This document shows, piece by piece, positions 1 to 10,039 of a DNA stretch of 64,000 nt. Origin of the DNA: Nothopassalora personata (Eukaryota; Ascomycota; Dothideomycetes; Mycosphaerellales; Mycosphaerellaceae); the NCBI GenBank assembly GCA_033816765.1, contig CM066292.1, positions 4,216,001 through 4,280,000 of the forward strand. Direction: 5' to 3'. The position numbers were made by a program, and so were the translations under genes. Every line of letters starts with the position of its first letter. Within the stretch, counting starts at the first letter, position 1. The notes below the pieces were generated by a model, which was given only the letters and a program-made list of their open reading frames with translations, made no database searches and was not told the origin of the DNA.

Positions 1-1681
1 GTAGTAGCCGATAGTATATTATCGTCGTCGTTAGAGGCGGGGTAGGAGGGAGGGGAGTAGTAGTAACTAACGAAACGGGCCTAGCTCCGCCCTTAGCTTA
101 GCTTCCCCTTACGCATTTAACGGCTACTACTTACTTAGAAGAATAATAACGCGCGAATTAGTTTTATGTCTAAAAGGGTCGAATAGTAAGTTATAGTATA
201 CGGGAAATATTAATCGCCGGCGTATTATGTATCTAAAACTGTCTTAAGTATATTGTTGTTACTCGTAGCCTTAAGCTAAGCCTAGGGCGGAGCTAGTCCC
301 GTTTTACTATCCAAGACGTGCCTAGTTCTAGTTCCTTCTTACCCTTTACATCAACGGCTCGGTCGGAGACTACCGCTATGTTTCCGCTATTCTAAGTACT
401 ATTTATATCCTCTAGTTTAACCTCCTACTTTTCCTCCTTATAAACGTGTCCTAGGATTATAGACGTCGGATCTTATAAGGTAGACTAGGCGGTATACTAG
501 TATAGGCGGATAAGGGGAGACTATTTTATAAGGTTATTCAATAATAATAGACGTATAGGTTTTTGCGAAGATTAGGTAGTTTATAATCTATACTACTACC
601 TACTATCTCTACGCTCTTCTTCTAACACTTCCGGTTAAGCGTATACTCTAGGTTACGTCGGAGAGGTAACCTCTATATATTACGGCGATCGTCTATAGGA
701 AAGAAAGGAAAGGAAAGGTTAAATGTAGCTACTATAGTTAAGCTAGGACGGGATTGTGTTTATATAGATATTAGCTATATTATGTATTAGGTACTAAAGC
801 GAGAGTAGTAATGTAGGAAGTAATACAAAGAATGCCGCGAGGCGTCGCCCGTAGACGATAGAGTAGAAGTAGAAACTATATTAGGATAAGGCTAGACGTA
901 GCTCCTAGAGGTGTAAGGTAAGGTACCCACGTCGTATGTAATAAATCGTACACCAACTTTCGCGCCTAATAATCGCTATAGTGTATAAGCTAGCCGCCTT
1001 TATATAATAGCGGATATAGCCGTAGACGTACGCTAAACTTAATTCCCTATCGTAGTCGTAGAGTAGCTAGATACTAAGATTTTAGCGAAGGTATCCTTAC
1101 CCTTAAACCCTTATTAGCCGCATCTCGCGCGAGCTATAATATCTTATTAGCACTTGTTAATAATAACACCCCTCTATACGTACGCTAATTGTACTAAGTA
1201 CTATATATTACGAGCGTATTAAAGCTAGAAACATTATAAGAAACATACCGCTATAGTGTATTAAACAATTAAGTAAAAAGAGTAATGCTAATACTAGCTA
1301 TAGAATAGAAATGTCTCCCGAAATACACAAATTAGCGAGCTTATACTCTATAGGAATTATATTATATAATGTTCTCTAGTATTAACTAGTTTAAAGTGCT
1401 AGGGTTATATATATAGGTAACTGGTTTTTACGGTAATAGACCTAGACTAAGAAGTATAATTACTTAATTTAAGAGATAATATTAGGTACTTAAATATAAG
1501 TACTTAGGGCTAATTATAGATAAAAAGACTCTATAGAAGTATCCGTAGGGTACTATTACTTATTAAATTATAGTTTGTTATACTCTAATGTCTAGACTTT
1601 TTAATAGACTTCTATTTCTAAACTTTTAAACCCTATAATTTAGAGTTTTATACCTAAACTAAGTAACTAAGAAATTCTATA
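1..1681. other. RIPed DNA, no gene recognised
   Basis: TpA-rich, CpA/TpG-poor sequence with stops in all six frames. I recognise no protein motif. It contains one inverted-repeat element (73-304) and a purine-rich stretch near 695-720. Its right edge is the start of a T1-type LTR at 1682. It is probably old transposon DNA, but no family can be assigned by eye. Confidence 0.6.
73..304. mobile_element. MITE-like inverted-repeat element
   Basis: Two 30-nt arms, 73-102 and 275-304, are inverted copies matching at 27 of 30 positions. The left arm begins AAACGGGCCTAGCTCCGCCC. The 232-bp span has no coding potential, which fits a non-autonomous DNA transposon. No clear target duplication is visible next to the arms, so a plain fold-back sequence is also possible. 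Confidence 0.45.
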
Positions 1682-2042
1682 TATTACGGAACAATTCTAA
1701 GAGAGCTTAGGAGCTAAATCATTAATAAGGAATATATAGTAGCACGTATATTAGCCTTATCTAACTGCTTAGACTACTTGTACCTAGACTACTTAGACTA
1801 CTCCGACTACTCCGACTACTCCGACTACTCCGACTACTCCGACTACTCCGACTACTCCGACTACTCCGACTACTCCGACTACTTAGACTACTTAGATCAC
1901 TTAGACTACTTAGACTACTTAGACTATTTAGACTAATTACCGAGATCTATAAATCTTCTTTATATATAGGGGTACTAAGAGTTCCTTATAGTTTTAATAC
2001 GTCTAACTTACAGTTTAATGTTACTATTAAGAATATAACGTA
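1682..2042 (+). repeat. Truncated T1-type LTR (copy J), plus orientation
   Basis: It begins TATTACGG, a RIP form of the T1 LTR start TGTTACGG, and keeps the shared T1 stretch from the TATA-like region into the R-like part (about 1945-2035). It stops at 2042, where the LTR of copy C1 begins, so C1 appears to have inserted into it. Its U3 part contains an expanded 9-bp minisatellite. No T1 internal sequence is recognisable to its left, so it may have been a solo LTR. Confidence 0.65.
1768..1936. repeat. 9-bp minisatellite within LTR J
   Basis: Tandem units of CTACTCCGA (about nine nearly perfect copies, 1800-1881) are flanked by variant units of the form CTACTTAGA. T1 LTRs of copies C1 and C2 hold only two or three scattered units of a related motif (AGTCTAAG on the plus strand) at the same place, so the array looks like a local expansion of an LTR motif. 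Confidence 0.8.
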
Positions 2043-2410
2043 TGTTAGGTTTAGTATAACCTAATAATATTATAAGTTAAGAAGGTAAGCTTAATTAAGT
2101 TTATTCTTAGGCTAATAAGACGTTGAGGGAGAGTAATAAAGTAGCGTCTTAGTCTTGCTAAGACTTAAGAAATAATGTAGTAGAGGTTATGTTAAGATAT
2201 ATTCTAAATAGTACTATTAAATAGTAAGTTAAACGTATTCAAACTATAGGGGATTCTTAGCGTTCCTAAATATAAAGAAGATTCGTAAATCTTAGTAAGT
2301 AGTCTAATTAGTCTAAGTATAAGTAGTCTAATTGCCCCAATTCTAAGCACTTAGGTAGGATTAGTTACGTATATACCTTATCCTATAATTCTAGGGTCTA
2401 TTCCGTAATA
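2043..2410 (-). repeat. 3' LTR of C1
   Basis: Starts TGTTAGGTTTAG and ends CCGTAATA, the RIP form of CCGTAACA. It is homologous along its length to the C2 LTRs at 28909-29314 and 36497-36900, and about 37 bp shorter. Confidence 0.85.
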
Positions 2411-2483
2411 CTATCCTCTCCTTAGCCTAGCTTTGTCCTAAAGCTTTATAAGCTATTATTATAGCTTCTCTTAATAGCTAACT

Positions 2484-3024
2484 ATGTCTTTATCTTTCTA
2501 TAAGTATTATTAATATTTTACCCTAGATACTAAATCTTCTAGACCCTAAATAGCTCCGTATATAAACTATAAGAAGTCGCAATTATCGGATATAGTAGTA
2601 AAGTATATCGTAGGTTCTTAGTCTAGGAAGTGTTTAGCTAATATTCGTAAGAGTTATAAGGACTATAACGTACATCTCTCTTACCTAGAGTAGGAGCGCC
2701 TTCGCAATTCGCGCAATAAGCTTAAGCTAGAGCTTATAAAAATTAAGGAAGAGAAGGTACGCCTAAAGATACGTAAAATCCGTCCTTAAAATAATTATAG
2801 TTAGCGGAGCTCGAGAAGGATGAGGCGTAGGAAGAATTAGAGTCTCTTAAATAAACCTCCGGAGTAGAAGTGTGGTATCCGTTCGCTTCTTTTTTAAATA
2901 TTCTTAAGATACCCGCAAACGACTAGGCTATTATTTCTAGGTTAGAGCCGTAGAACAATTCCTTAGGCGTAGAGTTTCTAGTAGGCTCCTCGTAAAGGTA
3001 TATATTTCTATAAGTTCTTAATGT
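2484..3024 (+). pseudogene. Antisense 3' ORF of C1
   Basis: Plus-strand frame, antisense to the element's gag-pol, between the 3' LTR and the chromodomain. It opens at an ATG about 73 bp inside the LTR, as in C2, and shares with C2 the segment around KYIVGS and the helical segment around RNSRNKLKLEL. RIP-type TAG and TAA codons interrupt it, and the end is set by comparison with C2. The function is unknown. The central part looks like a charged coiled coil. Confidence 0.65.
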
Positions 3025-3037
3025 CTATATTGAATCT

Positions 3038-3162
3038 AGTTGGGTAGCTTAATAGTAGAGCGTTAGGTTATAGGCCTATATATCTGTAAATTTGCCTTAC
3101 CCTTTAGGCGATAGTTTATAGATAGTCTCTCGAGGTTATAGGTTCATTTCCTACCCTAGTTA
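3038..3162 (+). tRNA. tRNA-like sequence with insert (degenerate)
   Basis: Same place and strand as the 74-nt tRNA-like unit in C2. It keeps an A-box-like D arm (TAGCTTAATAGTAGAGCG) and a T arm reading ATAGGTTCATTTCCTA. The ends (AGTTGGG and CCTAGTT) can pair as an acceptor stem using G-U pairs. It is about 51 nt longer than the C2 copy, with the excess in the anticodon region. That excess could be an intron-like insert or later damage. No anticodon can be called. It is followed by CTTTT, a possible weak Pol III stop. Confidence 0.45.
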
Positions 3163-3189
3163 TTCTTTTCCTATTTCTAGATCTTCTAC

Positions 3190-4045
3190 TAATAGTTTTA
3201 TAGGTTTCCTTCTAGTTCCTAGGTATTTTCTAAGTTATTGTATTCTTTCTATTTAATAAGGTATCGCTAACCCTTCTTATCTATGATTCTTTTAACTTTA
3301 AATTCATTTTCTACTTCCGGCTTAAGATAGAAGCTCCCTTAGTAAGGTGTTTTAGCGTCTAAGGGTTCTAACTTAGAGATATAGAAGACTAGGTAGATTT
3401 TTACGTTAAGTAGTAATCGTAGGCGGCAGTTAACTAGTCCTATAACTTTATTAATAAAAAATAGTCCGACCTTAATATAATCTAGTCTCTAAGTCTATCT
3501 TCTTATTCTTAGGTTTTTTATAAGGAGATAGACCTTATCCCCGTCCTTTAGTAGAGGTGCTATTTTTCTTACGTCTTACTATTATTAAGATAGTTTATAT
3601 TATATATCTTTAATTACCTTACGTGTTTCTTTATACACTTCTTTAAGAGTATCTATTGTTAAAATTACTCTTTTAGCCTATAGATAGAATCTAGGTATTA
3701 TAAATAGGTTAGGATCTTTACTAAAGTTTATATAGAATAGTATCGTTAAAGTTATCTCCAATTTATAGTTATTTAGTGTGATCTATACCATTAGTAGTAG
3801 TAAAATCTAGTTATCTTATACGTAGTTAATATAGTATCGTAGGTATTGTTCTAGCATTTAATTTATCCTCTTATTAATCCGTCTATCTCTATATAATAAT
3901 ATAGTATCAATAGCTTATATTTTATTCCGATCGTTCTTATAAGTATTTTATAATGGGTAAATATAAACAGCTTATCTCTATCCGTTATAAATACTTAAGG
4001 GAATCTATAGTATCGGACAAGTCTATCTAGTACGAGGTATCTAAG
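3190..4045 (-). pseudogene. C1 pol 3' part: chromodomain and integrase end
   Basis: Minus-strand frame with the chromodomain at about 3215-3320 (readable as FKVKRIIDKKG, then RYLIK and a RIP stop where KWKGY is expected), preceded by the integrase C-terminal region. It is cut at 4045 by copy A and resumes at 18269. Chromodomains on chromovirus integrases bind methylated histone H3 tails. The broken protein cannot do so. Confidence 0.7.
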
Positions 4046-4520
4046 TGTTACGGTTCAACTTAAAGGTCTATACGGACAGGGCTAGAGAAGAGAATCTAAA
4101 AGATAAGGACTAATTGCTAAGACATAGAGAGGGTCTATAGGCCTAGTTACATACACGACTATAGGTATCGTATATAGTTGTAGACGACCGTAGTAGTAGC
4201 GCGTAGTTAACTACGACTACACAACTAGACAACCGGACGTATAAACGTTTAGTTAGACACTATAAGCTAGTATAAGGATCTCCTTCATATTTAGGAACGC
4301 TAAGAACCCTTATAGTTTTAATGCGTTTAACTTACTGTTTAATATTACTATTTAGAATATAATAAAACCTAACCTCTACTATGTTATTTCTTAAGTCTTT
4401 ATAAGACTAAGATAACTACTACTTTATTACTCTCCCTTAACTTCTTATCGACCCGAGAATAAAACCAATTAAGTTTATCTTCTTAACTTATAATATTATT
4501 AGGTTATAGTAAACCTAATA
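4046..4520 (+). repeat. 5' LTR of A
   Basis: Begins TGTTACGGTT and ends AAACCTAATA (RIP form of AAACCTAACA). It is 475 bp, the same as the 3' LTR at 17794-18268. It contains a TATA-like ATATTTAGG near 4293 and the motif GCGTTTAA at 4323-4330, which can pair with the primer site just inside the LTR. Confidence 0.92.
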
Positions 4521-4523
4521 GCT

Positions 4524-4531
4524 TTAAACGC
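4524..4531 (+). promoter_or_regulatory. Putative self-primer binding site of A
   Basis: TTAAACGC lies 3 nt inside the 5' LTR and is the exact reverse complement of GCGTTTAA at 4323-4330 in the LTR. The same relation holds in copy F. No match to a tRNA 3' end was recognised. Confidence 0.55.
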
Positions 4532-4564
4532 CCTCTATAATAGGAGACCGATAGAGTAAACGGG

Positions 4565-5470
4565 GAACGACCTTAGACCTCTAACAATACTATCGAAGCC
4601 CTAGCTACTTATATAGGTAACGAGAATCTTAAGGTTAGTAAGCTAGAGTTCTACTATAGCAAGCGAGACAAGTTCGATACTTAGGTTACTTAAATAGACA
4701 TGTACTTCTTATTTAACGCTATAGAGGAGAACCTTAAGCCTATCTTTGCTACTACCTTCCTTCGAGGACGAGTATAGTATTAGGTTGAACTATTCCTTAG
4801 GACCTACCTCGATAGCTAAGGTAACGATAACTCGAGCGGAATCTTTCTATCTTACGGATATCTTAAGAAAGTAATAAGAAGCGTCTTTAGTATTTCTAAC
4901 GAACTTACTACTATAGTACGCGTTATTTTGTACTTAATATAGAAAACATCTACTACTAATTATACTACAAAATTCTAGGAGTACGCCTAGCTTACCAATT
5001 AGGACAATAAAGCACTTTAGGTTATATACTAAAGAGGACTAAAGGAGTAAGTAAAGGATAAGTTAATAAGGGACGGAAGGAAGATTAAAGACTTAGGCGA
5101 CCTAGTTAAAGTTATAATCAATCTTAATAATAAACTCTACGAGAGAGCTCTAGAGCGACAATACGACTCTAAGGTATCTAGAAAGGCCGGATATATACTA
5201 GGCTATAACAATCGAAATAATAGAGGCTTTAATAACGTTTATAATAACTATAAGCCTAAGAACTACACGCTATACTACGGACTATAACCGATAGAGCTCG
5301 ACGTTACCTAAAAAGGTCGTAAGATTAGAAATAGGGGTAAGTTTAGGCCTAGGAGTTTAAAAGGAAGTATTACCTACTATACCTATAGTAAGGAAGGCTA
5401 TATAGCGAGGGACTACTACGGTAAAAAGAATATAGTGCGCCGTAAGCAATTTAATATAATATAATGAAAT
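4565..5470 (+). pseudogene. gag of copy A (RIPed)
   Basis: Capsid-like frame with the stretch KRDKFDT, aligning with RDRAKFDDW in the less damaged gag of F. The frame ends with a zinc-knuckle relic at about 5375-5419 reading YYTYSKEGYIARDYY. Comparison with F suggests the Cys and His positions of a CX2CX4HX4C knuckle became Tyr, the expected RIP result of TGC to TAC and CAC to TAC. Many TAG and TAA stops. Confidence 0.75.
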
Positions 5471-8284
5471 AAGGAACTAGTAAACTCGAGAGTAGCGTTA
5501 GATTACCGGGTAATACCAACTATACTCAAGGATTAGCGGAGAGAGTTAGTAATATAAGTAATATACCTCTCCTAGACCCCTTCTAAGAACGAGGAGGATA
5601 CTAAAGTTATAAGAACTACTTACAATAGTTTAATAACATCTAACGGACCGAACTACCAAAACGAGCCTATAACGAAGAAAGGGAAATATAAGCGTAGCGC
5701 GACGAAATTCTCGAAGAACTAGAATACGATGTATTACGTACCTAGGATAATAGTATCCTAGGGAGGCTTCAACAAATCTAAAACTATATTAGGAATACCC
5801 TCGATAAGCTCGATAAGCTTAAAGTAACCTATAAAGAAAGTAGTAAAAGGAGCCTAGGAAATACGCGTAAATAGTTAAATATACGATAGTAGAATATTAC
5901 TAGCTAAATCGATATTTACGAGAGGTAGAACCTGACGTTTAGGATAATAGGACGAAGAGTCGACTACGAGACCGAATCCGAATCTCAAAATAGTTATAGA
6001 AGCCTTTATTAGCGATTCTATTACTAAGACTCGTATTAGGTTTATAAATCTGCGAAATTAGGAGTAGGGTATTAGCCTTAGTAACTGTAATGAACCCTAG
6101 GAGCGATGTATAGATAAAACACTACGCCCTAAGAAGTAAATAGAAAAGAATCCTACTTCAACGACAATAGAAGCAATAAGGAGAACTAGGACCTAGGATA
6201 GAATAGATCGTAGTTACTAGAACTATAGGAAGAAAGTTAAGAAACTACCGGGCTAGATACTATTAGGGAAGACTAGGATCCGGAAGAATTAAGCGAAGAG
6301 GATTCCTCCGAAGGAGAAGAGAGTAGAGTAATACTAACGACGATAACGAACTATTTACCTTTACGATAGACGTACCTAAGAAACTATACGACATAATTAT
6401 CTATCTATAGAGAAGGTACAAGGAATTCCTACTAAAGGTAAACGGACGATGAATACTATAACCCGTTAACTTCGACAAAGTACTTAATAACCTACGACGA
6501 TAGGTTTAGGACTACCTACTTATATAAGTAACTAAAAATCTAGGAGTAGCCGTTATCGAGAGACTACCTATAGGAAGCTAAATTATAGATACTAGATATA
6601 TTATACTATTAGGAATATTTATATTAAACAAACTACGTAATATAGTACAATATATACGCGTACTCTACTTAGAAACGTAGAAGATCTAGGAACGTTACTA
6701 AAAATAGATATAGATATAGAGGGGATCGCGCTAGGTTTAGGCGGAGGCCTTAAGATACGAAGTACGACGTTTTATATACAAATAGGGAAGAGGATTGACT
6801 CCTTAGGAATAAGTAACCGAAAGGAGTTATATAATATAGAAAAGGCTTAAGCATTACTGATAATAGAAGTAGTCTTCTAAATATAATTAATTATTAATAG
6901 TTATAGGACTAAGGTTATAATTAATTCCGGAGCAAGCGGGAGTTTTACCTCCGAAATATTTATAAGGACTAAAGGGATCGTAACCCGAATAAAAGACAAA
7001 GGGTATAAATTAATCGCGGTAGACGGATTATCCTTACCTAGTATAGAGCGAGAAACGATACCGCTACTACTAGTAATCTAATAGTACTACGAGGAAATTA
7101 TCTTAGATATTACTAATATAGCTAGTTATAATATCGTATTAGGTATACATTAGTTAAGAAAGCATAATCTAATAGTCGACTAGAAGAAAGGAGTACTTAT
7201 ATTTAGGGAATACGATTATGTTATTGATATTTAGCCTACGTAGTAGTAGCGTTTACTAGTAGATAAGGTAAGGAAATAGCTAAACGAGATATAGCTTACG
7301 CCGACTAGAAGGATAGAAGAATTACCTTCGACCGGGATAGATACTAGCGTAGGGGCGCCGGGTTACGAAGTTACTAGTAGTAATAGAAGTAACGTACTAT
7401 TAAAGGATACTAATATCTTAGAGTTAAGTATTCCCAAGGAGTATCGTAAGTAGTCGCGACTCTTTAAAGAGGAAAGAGGTAGAACTGCCTTACCTAAGTA
7501 CCGCCTATAGGATTAAAAGATTAATATTTAGCTAGGGAAAGAGCCTCTATAGGGACCCCTATATTAAATGTCTAGGAAAGAGCTATAGACCCTACGAGAA
7601 TAGCTAAAGGAGAAGCTAGCTAAGGGATAGATAAGGAAATCTACCTCTAGTATAGGAGCTCTATATATATTCGTTCTAAAAGTAAACCGGAAGTTACGAC
7701 TTATATAATACTATAGGAAGTTAAACGAGATTACGATTAAGAACCGATACCCGCTACCTAATATCGAAGAAGTATAAGATAGATTAACCGGATTAGACTA
7801 GTATATAAAGATTAACCTACGAGACGCCTTCTATACTATATAAATAGTAGAAGGAGAAGAGAAAAAAACCGCTTTTAGGATAAGATACGGACTCTATAAA
7901 TTCTTAGTTATACTAATAGAATTAACTAATATGCCGGTATCCTACTAGGATCTTATTAACGAAACACTTAGAGACCTACTCGACGTATACGTTATTGTAT
8001 ATATAGACGATATACTAGTCTATACAAAAGGATCACTATAGGATTATATAAGACAAGTCTAAGATATATTTAAACCGCTTACGCGTTTAGGATTTAAGAT
8101 AGTACCTAAAAAATGCAAATTCTATAAGAAGGAAGTTAAATTTTTAGGCTTTGTTATTAGTACGATGGGGGTAACGATCGACCCTATAAAGACATAGTTA
8201 ATTAGAGAATAGCTAGAACTAAAGGTAGTTAAGGACGTATAATTATTTCTTAGACTCGTAAACTATAACCGGAGATTTACTAAG
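5471..8284 (+). pseudogene. Copy A pol, first part: linker, protease, RT
   Basis: After gag comes an acidic linker (about 6220-6340). The aspartic protease site at about 6915-6960 reads IINSGASGSFTSE, with the catalytic Asp changed to Asn. The RT core follows from about 7640. The active site at 7991-8023 reads VIVYIDDILVY, so the two catalytic aspartates are unchanged. The frame is cut at 8284 by element B, in the region between RT and RNase H, and resumes at 15180. Confidence 0.82.
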
Positions 8285-8446
8285 TGTTACGGGTGAACAA
8301 CGTGTACACTAGAGTTCTATAAAGTATGTAATAAGTTCGATATAGAAGAAAGGAGAAGTCAAACGCTGTCCGAAGAAAAGGTGTCGGAAAGTAATCCGAA
8401 CGTATAGGCGTAGCCTATGCTAAGAAATAGGGGCCCGCCCCTTATA
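8285..8446 (-). repeat. 3' LTR of B
   Basis: 162 bp, TGTTACGGGTGA to CGCCCCTTATA, matching the right LTR at 15018-15179 except at RIP-type sites. Confidence 0.93.
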
Positions 8447-8466
8447 CTACCCCCCCCCCCCTTCTA
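8447..8466 (-). promoter_or_regulatory. Polypurine tract of B
   Basis: On the minus strand this reads as a run of twelve G flanked by purines, directly next to the 3' LTR. This is where plus-strand DNA synthesis starts in LTR retroelements, and it confirms the minus-strand orientation. Confidence 0.8.
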
Positions 8467-8999
8467 CCTTCGCCGCCTCTAGTCCTAGTTCCGGCCGATA
8501 GATACCGTCCGTATACGTATTTACGCCGGTGCTCCCTATTGTCCTACCCGGAGCCTATTGTCCTAGCTGTTTTTATTACTTAGCGCTACTTTCTAATATT
8601 ACTCCGTATTATCCTAACCTATTAATAGCGACGCTTATTATTAGGCTCGTAATAGGAAGTGCCCGAGCCACTCTTCCTTATTGTCTAGCCCCGCCGACGT
8701 TAAGGCGCAGTATTGTAACCTAGGTAAGTATAAGGTTTACTATTGTCCACTAAGTAATAATAGCTATTGTTATATATAAACAATAGGAACCTAGAACATA
8801 TCTTTAGGTTCTCGTTCTCTTTTTCTTTCTTTCTTTTCCTTATTACCTACCGTAAGCGTAAGTAGCCCCTCCCCCTCCCCCTAGCTAAGCGTCCTTAGCC
8901 TTAGGGGGCATACGGTTACGTATATTATGCCTATCGCTTGGGGAGCCGACGTTTTCCCTACGGGTTCCGATAGATACTAATAGCATACCGTAAATAGAA

Positions 9000-9037
<38 letters not shown>

Positions 9038-9068
9038 ATCTCCTATTAATACTATTAAGTAAGTCCGA
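8467..9068. other. B 3' region, non-coding part
   Basis: Spacer between the polypurine tract and the antisense frame. It has pyrimidine-rich runs (8815-8880) but no recognised domain. A short open stretch near 8529-8723 looks accidental. Confidence 0.5.
9000..9037. repeat. (ACT)n microsatellite
   Basis: About twelve perfect ACT units inside the 3' region of B. In the frame of the downstream antisense reading they would encode a threonine run. Confidence 0.9.
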
Positions 9069-9902
9069 ATGAATTCCTACGGAGACCGATATATTCTAAC
9101 CGGAACGTAGTATAAAATGGCCTAACGCCGCATCTACTACGTCCCCTACGCCTCTACTAGCGTAGGGTCCGCTAATTATTCCTAGGGCGTAACCGCTCGC
9201 GCCTACTAGGCCTATAACACTAATCGTAAGCATTACGAGGACATGTATGTACTACGCGGACCCCGAGTGAAAGTTATCGCTAACCGCGCGTTTTAGGCCG
9301 GAGCTCGCTTACGCCGCCTACGCTAAGTAGACCCGCGCTACTAACTAGAACCGCGCGTAAGTATCCTCCCTAGCGGCCTCCGCGACTTTTCTACCGGCTT
9401 ACGGTCTTTTAGCGACGACGCCCGTATAAAGCTCTACGCCGTCCTTAAAGCCTAGAAGGCTTTAAAGCCTCTCTAGCGTGCTAGCGTACTCTCCCGGTAA
9501 GTTTCCCTAGTCCCCCGCCTCTTTATACGCGCTTACCGATTCTTTTAGTACGGTCGCTACTAAGGTTATAGGCACTATAGCTAATACCTAGCTTACCTTT
9601 AGGTAGATGTATATACTACGGGCCCCGTTATAAAACTATCGCTAACCGACTCTTTAGTCCCGGGGGCGCCCTACGCGACCTCTAGCTAGGCTAGCGCCGC
9701 GTACGTTAGGTCTCGGCCTCCTCTAACTCGCCTGTAGGCACCCTCGTCTTTCGCGCGGGCCGCGACCGGGCTATTATAGTATATAGCTATCTCGAAAGGA
9801 ATCGGGCTCCGCTACTTCTACGGCGGACGCCGCTAAAATAAAACGTCCTTAAACTTACCTATACCTTCTTACTTCTCTCTATCTCCTAAAAAGACTCCCT
9901 AA
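9069..9902 (+). pseudogene. Possible antisense 3' ORF of B
   Basis: From the ATG at 9069 one plus-strand frame runs about 278 codons interrupted only by TAG and TAA, with no TGA. Its composition looks protein-like at the start, for example around YEDMYVLRGPRVKVIANRAF. It sits between the chromodomain (about 10.05-10.2 kb) and the 3' LTR, antisense to pol, like the antisense frames of T1 and T3. A related segment recurs near 9606, suggesting an internal duplication. No family is recognised. In RIPed DNA such a frame could be partly chance. Confidence 0.4.
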
Positions 9903-10039
9903 CTCAAAAGAAACGCCTACCCTTTCCTAAACGCCTATGTCTACGCTAAATCGCTAGTAATCCTTACCTTTTTGCCGTTTCCCTCTTCTTTTCGTATCCT
10001 ATACCTCCTTTAGTCCGTTATACGTAATTAGGTTACTAT

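Noticed and set aside
1768..1936. CRISPR-like or protein-repeat array
   Set aside because: Units are only 9 bp with no spacers, in a fungal LTR. The DYS-type translation is a by-product of the repeat.
8529..8723. 64-codon plus-strand frame next to the B polypurine tract
   Set aside because: Short, cysteine/proline-rich translation of pyrimidine-rich spacer, with no support.
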